Positions 48,112 through 54,067 of a DNA stretch of 54,067 nucleotides are shown here, piece by piece (position 1 is the first letter of the stretch; each line of letters begins with the position of its first letter). This DNA comes from a virus: positions 1 to 54,067 of the IMG/VR virus record IMGVR_UViG_3300032087_000618. One strand, written 5' to 3'. The notes beneath the pieces are model-generated. The model was not told the origin of the DNA. It did no database searches and was given only the letters and a program-made list of their open reading frames with translations. Position numbers and translations under genes: made by a program.

Positions 48112-51100
48112 TGGCTAAAGGTCGAAGACTATCAGGTCAAGTAGCGCCACTTACAGAGGAAGAAAAAGCAGCAGCTCGAGAAGCAGAGGTAGCTAAGATC
48201 AAAGCAGGTTTACTAGACCAAGCAAATACAGCTGGTACTTTAGGATTAGAGGGACAAGATACAGGGCCACAGGAAGGCCCACCTATTGCACTTCCATCTG
48301 AAACTATTGCAGAAGATCTTAGAAATGTACAGGTTACTCCTCAGGAATCTCAGTTAGCTACGCAAGTAGAGACTGAGGCTACCCCTGAGGCTACACCTCA
48401 ACCTCAGCAAACCCCTATAGCCCAAGCGGTTTCACAAGCAAACCAAGAAAAGTTTGGTCTAACCCCTGAGCAACAAATAGAACGTGAGAATATTAGAGTC
48501 CCCTCTGTCATGGAAGCAGCAGGGGTCGCTAGGGATCGTCTAAACTTACGTAATCAGATTGGAGATAATAATGCTGATCGATTTGATTTAATGGCAGAAA
48601 AGTCTGACTACACCCACCCTGTTACTATGAGCGTTACAGACGCAATTCAGTTTGACCCTGTGCTAGAAGTATCAGATCCTGGGTTTCAGGAAGGACTTGA
48701 GGTACTAGATAAAGAAGCTTTTGAGGTAGAAGATAAAGGTAAAAGACCCTTGCGTGTAAATACTCAAGGTGCCCCTTTAAGACTTAATAGATCTAACATA
48801 CTACTATCAAATAAAGTTCTTGGTATTGGTATAAAGAATCCTAACTTTGATCCCACTGCTATTAAACTTAATGATAAAGGTGGCGTGGCTAACTATGAGG
48901 GAGCTAACCAACAGCCTTTTATACTGGATACTCGTTATATACCTACAATAGCTGCTGTAATTGAAGACATGCTTGTTAAGACTCAAAGAGATATCGAGTT
49001 TGAATCTGGGGCTAACTTAGACCAACCCCCTCTAGATATCGAAATGGATTCTGTTGACCCTACAGCTGCTGAAGTTTATAGGGAACAAGCTGGAAGGGCT
49101 GCACTGGGTAGATCTTTATTCCAAGCAATACGAAGAGAGAAAGCATACTTTGCTGGTGAGCCAACAGACACTTACATGGATGACTTTAAGAATACTACAC
49201 CAGAAACTTTTGAAGCTATTGGTGAAATGTTCTTAGATTATTATGCTACAGTTGCTCCACATATGGTCACTGTTACAAAAGGAACTTATAACACTGGAAC
49301 AGGTGAAGCTACTCAAAGGTCTTATGCTTTATCACCTGAAGCTTATATTGAGTTACAAGAATCTCGTGTAAAAGTACCAGACTTTAAGGCTAAGTTTCTT
49401 ACAATGAAACCTGAACTTGGCACTATACCCTTCGAAGGTATGCTGTTGAAGACAGAGACAGGTGTTATACCTACACCTAAGTCACAACCATTAGTTGAAG
49501 CTAAGATTAATGCTAGTCAAGTTACTAATGTTATTGATGGTAGAAGAGGTTCACTGGCTTTAATGCTTGGTGTACATGCATATGCTACTGCGGTAAAGAA
49601 ACCAGAGGCTAATATAGAATCCGCTAACTTTACTCTTAATGCTATGGATATGGGTCCTGCCCGTATGAATAAGATTAGAAGTATCTATGCTACTCAAAAA
49701 CTTAAGCGTGATATTGCTGACGAAAAGATAAAAGAAATAGACAGGAAGTCTGAACTTAGCGTTGGTGACTCAATACGCAGACAGCAGCTGGAAGCAGAAA
49801 AGCTTTTTAGAGAAGACTTGATGAAGAAGTATGAGTTAGGGAAACCTCTTGATGAAACAGGAACTAATGAGCTACAGGCTTTGTATTATCAACATGCTAA
49901 TAAAAACTTAGAGACCCTTAACTTCATTGCTAGGAATGGTGATGCACCTTTCTATCACACATTTGTAACCCAGAAAGGTAGCCAGCGTTTAACTACAGCT
50001 CAGTACTTATCTTTCCAGAATAGCCACTTGATGCGTAACGTCATTGGCTCTGGTGCTAAGGTTGAGATTAAACCGCTAAGAGGTGGTGAGATAGAGGATA
50101 ACTTCTTATGGTCTGCTAGTACTATCTTCTTTGGTGGTGGTGGTAAACTAAAAGAAGCGGCAATTAGTGATGCTTTGTTTAACATAAAAGAAAAGACACC
50201 TACTTACCAGAACGTTGTTAAGCTAGGTGGTAGGTTAAAAGAGTACTTAGGGATGTTTGATAAAGAGGGTGCGGTTAACTCCTTGAAGAACCTAAAGACT
50301 ACCCCTCAGGGTATCTCAGGTCTTAATGGGTTGAATGGTACATTACCACAGCCTATGCTTCAGGATAAAGAGCTAATGACTTTCTTAGAAGCCTTAAGTA
50401 ACTCTAAGGATTCTCACAAGCATATGATACAGCATCTCGATTATATGATGGCAATGGCTGAGTATGACCAAGCTATGAAGGATGGTACATCTTTCCACAC
50501 TTCTGTTAATGGGGTGGAGATTGACGGTATCTCTAACGGTCTTGCTAGTTTCTTTGTTATGCTAGGTCAGTACAATAAACTGCCTCGTATAGGTGTCACT
50601 AGGGCTGAAGGTTCTGAAGAAGTACTTGGTATGTGGAAAGACTTACCAAATGTTTTGACTGTACCAGAGGCATACGCAGGTGATATTAGGGAAACTTTGG
50701 CTGAAACTCTTCGTTTAAACATGGGCAACGAGGTATCCTCTCTTGCTATGTTTGACAGAAACATAATGGAAGAGTTTGGTTATAGTGAGCAAGACATACC
50801 TAAGCTTCGTAAGATATTAGAGATAGCACTTAAGAAAGAAAACAAAGCAACTTTCCTTAAAGCCCCTATACTTACTTTCCCTTATGGGCAAGAAACTAAA
50901 AATCTAATTGGTTCTATCTACGAAACTATTGTAGCAGATCCAGAGTTATACAAAGAAATTGAATCTTTCTTTGGTAATTTACCTACGGGTGCTAGGTTCT
51001 TAGATATGATTAGGATGCAGGCTCTTAGGTCTACTTTAGGTTATGATGTAATGTTATTCTCTAATCTAGCAAAAGCTGCTGTTGACTTTTCAAGTATCTA

Positions 51101-52097
51101 TAACAGGTACATGTCTGTGACAAACCCAGCAGGCGGTGAGTCTATGTTTGTAGGTAAAGAAACAAAACGTACAGAACGTACAGTTGACCTTAAAGCTACA
51201 TCCAGAAGAGACAAGAAGACAGGTAGAGCAAAACCTTTGATAGCTGCTATGGAAAGACAAAAAGCTAAAGCTGAAGCTGCAGGTGATCTTGAGTCAGCTA
51301 CTAAGTACTCTCAACTTATCAAGGAAACTAAGTCCCCTAGACCCATGGAGATTGCTAAGAAGAAATCATTCCTTAGCCCTTTGACTGCACGTAGAGGTAT
51401 TAGTGGGGGTGTTGCTCATGGTTCTGTATTACCTAACATTGCTCAAGGACTTGACGGTGCTACGGTAATTAAGACTTTTAGTGGCCCTGCTTGGAATGCT
51501 CTAAGTAAAACAGCTGACGGTGAACCTTGGGTTCTTCCTGTATATGATGCTTTCATTACAGATCTTAGATCAATGGGTAAGATGACAAGCATTATAAACT
51601 CTCAGTGGTTTAACATGACATCTGAAACTACTATCATTGATGAAATGGTACAAGGGTTGGATAGGAATGTTAAGCAAGGGAGGAAGATATTTAGTAAGCT
51701 AGCGCAGGAAGGTGGTGTGATTGATGAGGCAGAGCATGGAGCTCTTGCAGATCATGTAGTAAACATGCTGACTTATGCTAAACTTTCAGAGGAAGAAAGA
51801 GGTGAAGCCCAGTCTCTTATTCAGGCGTTAACTGGTGAGTATGTTAGCGGTGGTGTTCAAACAAAACAATCAAGGAACTATCAGAATCTTTATAGTGCCC
51901 AGTTGTTTTTAGAGCAGACTGTCTTTTTCAATACACAAAGAGATATTACTAGATTAGCTCAGAAGTCTAAAGAAGGCAGAGCAAAGATAAGAAGTAAAGT
52001 TAAAGCTGACAAAGAAGGTTATGGACATGAAGTCCTGCAGTATGCTATGGATGACATAGGCCTTGATAAGTCTGCAATGGCATTATTAGATACATAA
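48111..52097 (+). CDS. Putative virion RNA polymerase (N4 vRNAP-like), 1328-aa internal protein
   Basis: 1328 aa; Pro/Gln/Glu-rich first 120 residues, then helical. From about residue 600 the single-subunit RNA polymerase motifs appear in order: TQKGSQRL (620-627, weak T/DxxGR), VEIDGISNGLASFFVMLGQY (motif A, Asp805; T7 has AFDGSCSGIQHFSAML), KAPILTFPYG (motif B, Lys917 and Tyr925; T7 KRSVMTLAYG with the same spacing of eight), GSVLPNIAQGLDGATVIKTF (T7 GIAPNFVHSQDGSHLRKTV), and PVYDAFITD (motif C, Asp1146; T7 IHDSFGT). Asp-to-Lys spacing is 112, almost that of N4 virion RNA polymerase (559 to 670). Last structural gene, followed by a terminator. The family call is mine and needs structure or profile tests. 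Confidence 0.7.
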   Translation: MAKGRRLSGQVAPLTEEEKAAAREAEVAKIKAGLLDQANTAGTLGLEGQDTGPQEGPPIALPSETIAEDLRNVQVTPQESQLATQVETEATPEATPQPQQTPIAQAVSQANQEKFGLTPEQQIERENIRVPSVMEAAGVARDRLNLRNQIGDNNADRFDLMAEKSDYTHPVTMSVTDAIQFDPVLEVSDPGFQEGLEVLDKEAFEVEDKGKRPLRVNTQGAPLRLNRSNILLSNKVLGIGIKNPNFDPTAIKLNDKGGVANYEGANQQPFILDTRYIPTIAAVIEDMLVKTQRDIEFESGANLDQPPLDIEMDSVDPTAAEVYREQAGRAALGRSLFQAIRREKAYFAGEPTDTYMDDFKNTTPETFEAIGEMFLDYYATVAPHMVTVTKGTYNTGTGEATQRSYALSPEAYIELQESRVKVPDFKAKFLTMKPELGTIPFEGMLLKTETGVIPTPKSQPLVEAKINASQVTNVIDGRRGSLALMLGVHAYATAVKKPEANIESANFTLNAMDMGPARMNKIRSIYATQKLKRDIADEKIKEIDRKSELSVGDSIRRQQLEAEKLFREDLMKKYELGKPLDETGTNELQALYYQHANKNLETLNFIARNGDAPFYHTFVTQKGSQRLTTAQYLSFQNSHLMRNVIGSGAKVEIKPLRGGEIEDNFLWSASTIFFGGGGKLKEAAISDALFNIKEKTPTYQNVVKLGGRLKEYLGMFDKEGAVNSLKNLKTTPQGISGLNGLNGTLPQPMLQDKELMTFLEALSNSKDSHKHMIQHLDYMMAMAEYDQAMKDGTSFHTSVNGVEIDGISNGLASFFVMLGQYNKLPRIGVTRAEGSEEVLGMWKDLPNVLTVPEAYAGDIRETLAETLRLNMGNEVSSLAMFDRNIMEEFGYSEQDIPKLRKILEIALKKENKATFLKAPILTFPYGQETKNLIGSIYETIVADPELYKEIESFFGNLPTGARFLDMIRMQALRSTLGYDVMLFSNLAKAAVDFSSIYNRYMSVTNPAGGESMFVGKETKRTERTVDLKATSRRDKKTGRAKPLIAAMERQKAKAEAAGDLESATKYSQLIKETKSPRPMEIAKKKSFLSPLTARRGISGGVAHGSVLPNIAQGLDGATVIKTFSGPAWNALSKTADGEPWVLPVYDAFITDLRSMGKMTSIINSQWFNMTSETTIIDEMVQGLDRNVKQGRKIFSKLAQEGGVIDEAEHGALADHVVNMLTYAKLSEEERGEAQSLIQALTGEYVSGGVQTKQSRNYQNLYSAQLFLEQTVFFNTQRDITRLAQKSKEGRAKIRSKVKADKEGYGHEVLQYAMDDIGLDKSAMALLDT

Positions 52098-52129
52098 TAA
52101 AAAAAAAGAGGAGCCCGTTAAGGCCCCTC
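52098..52129 (-). terminator. Rho-independent terminator for leftward transcripts
   Basis: Minus-strand GAGGGGCC and GGCTCCTC pair (eight pairs, one G-U), followed by nine T. Lies beyond the end of the MazG-side operon. Confidence 0.85.
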
Positions 52130-52150
52130 AGGAATCATGGAAGATTCATT

Positions 52151-52178
52151 GGACCCCTTAATTGGGGTCCTTTTTTTT
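52151..52178 (+). terminator. Rho-independent terminator for rightward transcripts
   Basis: GGACCCC, loop TTAATT, GGGGTCC, then eight T. It ends the structural arm; its T-run touches the stop codon of the opposing 92-aa gene, so both transcripts overlap by about 80 bases. Confidence 0.9.
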
Positions 52179-52455
52179 AATAACCTTTCTTCTCAAGGTT
52201 TGGTAAAGCTTCTGCAACGTTCGCTTTAGCGTACGCAATCATCTTATCTGTAAGAGCCCTAGCTTCCTCGGGGCTTTTACCGTCTGCAAGATAGAATGCA
52301 TAGTTCTCTGTTGCAATGCTTTGTATAATTGCATCATTGATCGCAGGTGTATAGGCTACACTAGGATCTAACTCTAACTCTGATACATAATCCATATCAT
52401 CTACACCTTCATGGCGCATGATGTTATAGGATTTATTTTTCTTTTCTTCACTCAT
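52177..52455 (-). CDS. Hypothetical protein (92 aa)
   Basis: Not recognised. Helical and acidic (YVSELELDPSVAYTPAINDA, YLADGKSPEEARALTDKMIA), no membrane span. Last gene of the leftward arm on the circle, two bases after the MazG-like gene; its stop lies in the T-run of the opposing terminator. Confidence 0.65.
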   Translation of the reverse strand: MSEEKKNKSYNIMRHEGVDDMDYVSELELDPSVAYTPAINDAIIQSIATENYAFYLADGKSPEEARALTDKMIAYAKANVAEALPNLEKKGY

Positions 52456-52457
52456 AA

Positions 52458-52787
52458 TTATTCATCCTTAACGAATATGCCATCAACCATTCGTCCAGTT
52501 CGTTTACTGATAACCTCATAAGCTTGATCGAGGCACTCGTATAAATTAGTATTCCACAGGCGTGTCTGCATGATAAGAGTAACAAGTATGTCACCAATGG
52601 CATCTACCGCCTCCTCTCTGTTGTTACTGGCAATAGCATCGGCTAGCTCCTTAACTTCCTCTTCGGTCTTTACTAACTGCTTAGACCGTATGAATGTATC
52701 TGGAGCATTGGTTGTAAGTATCCCTCGGCTATAGCCCCAGTCAACTACCTTATTCTCCAGCTCTTCCATTATCTCGTACTTACTCAT
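52458..52787 (-). CDS. MazG-like nucleotide pyrophosphohydrolase
   Basis: About 109 aa. Helical with the acidic metal site KTEEEVKELADAIASNNREEAVDAIGDILV (E-x-x-E ... E-x-x-D), typical of small phage MazG proteins, plus WGYSRGIL near the start. They hydrolyse nucleoside triphosphates or ppGpp-like signals. ATG 52787 has GGAG at six bases; ATG 52790 at three. Overlaps the upstream 72-aa gene by about ten bases. Downstream of the RNA polymerase, in the same nucleotide-metabolism strand. Confidence 0.85.
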   Translation of the reverse strand: MSKYEIMEELENKVVDWGYSRGILTTNAPDTFIRSKQLVKTEEEVKELADAIASNNREEAVDAIGDILVTLIMQTRLWNTNLYECLDQAYEVISKRTGRMVDGIFVKDE

Positions 52788-52998
52788 CATTATCTCCTAT
52801 AGACCCTAAGCTTACCATTGTTGCGATTAAATTAAGAGAGCCGATCATAGCAACATTGGATATCCTACCACTGTACTTTTCAAGTACTTCCCCAATATCA
52901 CCTACCAAAGCCTCCTCTACTGCTAGGTGTGCATCCGTTAGGATAGGTTCATCTGTGTTGTGAACTCCCGGCATCTTTACTACTTTATCATCACTCAT
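52780..52998 (-). CDS. Small hypothetical protein (72 aa)
   Basis: Not recognised. Acidic (DDKVVKMPGVHNTDEPILTD), with a mildly hydrophobic C-terminal half (SNVAMIGSLNLIATMVSLGS) that may be a buried helix or membrane-associated. Lies 15 bases after the RNA polymerase stop, with AGGATATAAA before the ATG. Confidence 0.6.
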   Translation of the reverse strand: MSDDKVVKMPGVHNTDEPILTDAHLAVEEALVGDIGEVLEKYSGRISNVAMIGSLNLIATMVSLGSIGDNDE

Positions 52999-53013
52999 TT
53001 TATATCCTTTATG

Positions 53014-54067
53014 TTAGCTAAAGAAGTAGTCAGAACTAATGACTTCCTCTATCTTAAGATCACCCAGCTCTGGTTGCTTAACTGAGTAACCCTTACGGTC
53101 TTCTAGGATTAAAGATTCTATCTTATCAAAGAAGTTTTCTACATTGTACATCATAGCAAACTGCCACTTAGTATGCTCTAGTAGTTTGTCTACATCACAA
53201 GCATGGGTTGAGAACGAATCATGTACTGCCCCAAAGCTCCCAGGGAATGATTCGATAACCTTAGCCATATGTGATGCATCCATAGAGTGTACAAAGTTAG
53301 GCGAACAGCCTGATGCAAACGACCTTCGGCAGGGTATAGCATTACCTTCTTTATTTATTACAGGTATCTTTATGCTATGACCTATCTGCCCTAGGCCACC
53401 TATGGTACTGCGTAGTGTCAAGTTCTTTTGTTTCCATACTTCGTATAGCACAGGGAAACCTGACGGTGTAGTCCACTGAAGGCATGTCTCTCCACTTTCA
53501 AGAACATAGTCTGTTATTTTCTGGAGAAACTTCATGGTCTTTAGGGGACCTACACAGGTATCATTAATGGCTAGTATAAGGTTCTTTGCCAGAACATCAC
53601 AGTCTTCCTTTGTGATCTTATACTTCCTATGATAACCCTCTGTCTTACAATCGTAAAACATATTCTCTGCAATCTTTCTTTGACCTGCAGAGTACGCCCT
53701 TGTCATTGAGCCACGTTTAGCTATGCCCTTTCTGATAGCTTTCATAGGCATATTTCTTTGCTCAAACCACTCAGGCATTCTATCAATCAAACGTTTCGCA
53801 ACCTTTACATAGAAGTCTTTTTGTATACTCTGAGGAACAATTGAGACTAACTTACCAGCCTGACTGTCCTTAGACATCGCAGCCAGATGCTGCCAGCCAT
53901 TGTTACTTCCATCTACAGGTATAGGTAGTCTCGAATGATAGACTCCCTCGGACTCTACGTAGCCTTTGAGATCAAGACAACATGCCAGTAGGGACACTGG
54001 CTTTTCTGCTTCCATCCTGAACTTCATCTCTTTTGCATCCTGTATCAGTTCTTTCTGATTGTGGATT
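53014..54067 (-). CDS. T7-like single-subunit RNA polymerase, C-terminal part (cut by window edge)
   Basis: About 351 codons, entering at 54067 and ending with stop at 53014. Palm and finger motifs of T7 RNA polymerase are complete: PVDGSNNGWQHLAAM (motif A Asp), AKRGSMTRAYSAGQ (motif B Lys and Tyr), SGCSPNFVHSMDASHM, AVHDSFSTHA (motif C His-Asp), and the C-terminal SDYFFS like T7 SDFAFA. Together with 1-1023 the protein is about 695 aa, smaller than T7 (883). The reading frame at 54067 does not join the frame at position 1 exactly: two bases plus probably about five codons are absent by comparison with T7. Confidence 0.93.
   Translation of the reverse strand, partial: IHNQKELIQDAKEMKFRMEAEKPVSLLACCLDLKGYVESEGVYHSRLPIPVDGSNNGWQHLAAMSKDSQAGKLVSIVPQSIQKDFYVKVAKRLIDRMPEWFEQRNMPMKAIRKGIAKRGSMTRAYSAGQRKIAENMFYDCKTEGYHRKYKITKEDCDVLAKNLILAINDTCVGPLKTMKFLQKITDYVLESGETCLQWTTPSGFPVLYEVWKQKNLTLRSTIGGLGQIGHSIKIPVINKEGNAIPCRRSFASGCSPNFVHSMDASHMAKVIESFPGSFGAVHDSFSTHACDVDKLLEHTKWQFAMMYNVENFFDKIESLILEDRKGYSVKQPELGDLKIEEVISSDYFFS

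Overview
The window reads as an almost complete genome of a strictly lytic, podovirus-like tailed phage, probably of an aquatic (likely marine) bacterium. It has a P22/SU10-type head-tail set (large terminase, portal, scaffold, SU10-like major capsid protein, adaptor, nozzle-like protein, fibres), very large internal virion proteins and no tape-measure, sheath or tail-tube genes. Replication is T7-like (single-subunit RNA polymerase, primase-helicase, family A DNA polymerase, 5'-3' exonuclease). Class II (B12-dependent) ribonucleotide reductase, ThyX, a MazG-like enzyme and S74-type fibres are common in marine phages. I saw no integrase, repressor, tRNA or CRISPR array.

Layout: both ends of the window lie inside one gene, the T7-like RNA polymerase (N-terminal part at 1-1023 minus, C-terminal part at 53014-54067 minus), so the sequence appears to be a circularised or circularly permuted genome opened there, with a few bases missing or shifted at the junction. 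On that circle there are two arms. The minus-strand arm runs from 19484 down to 1 and on to 52177. In transcription order it carries a membrane protein, an SSB-like protein, a seven-gene amidoligase/ATP-grasp/glutaminase block, a second SSB-like protein, a TerS-like protein, thioredoxin, nucleotide enzymes, ThyX, endonuclease VII, RNR, DNA polymerase, exonuclease, GIY-YIG nuclease, primase-helicase, RNA polymerase and MazG. The plus-strand arm runs from 20133 to 52097 and carries packaging, head, tail, lysis and ejection proteins. The arms diverge from a 648-bp gene-free region (19485-20132) and converge on two overlapping-polarity terminators at 52098-52178.

Three systems stand out. (1) The last internal virion protein (1328 aa, 48111-52097) carries, in the right order and spacing, the catalytic motifs of single-subunit RNA polymerases in a divergent form most like the phage N4 virion RNA polymerase. 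With the separate T7-like enzyme this suggests an N4-style two-polymerase cascade. (2) The block at 11663-17888 encodes a gamma-glutamylcyclotransferase-like protein, an ATP-grasp ligase, a class II glutaminase and two different COOH-NH2 ligases, with unknown proteins: a putative peptide or amide synthesis and modification module. (3) The virion carries unusual fused activities: a T4-lysozyme-like domain plus a staphylococcal-nuclease domain at the head of a 1579-aa internal protein, and a tail-region protein ending in a Hint (hedgehog/intein) domain with only one residue after the terminal Asn.

All functions are read from motifs by eye; no database search was possible.
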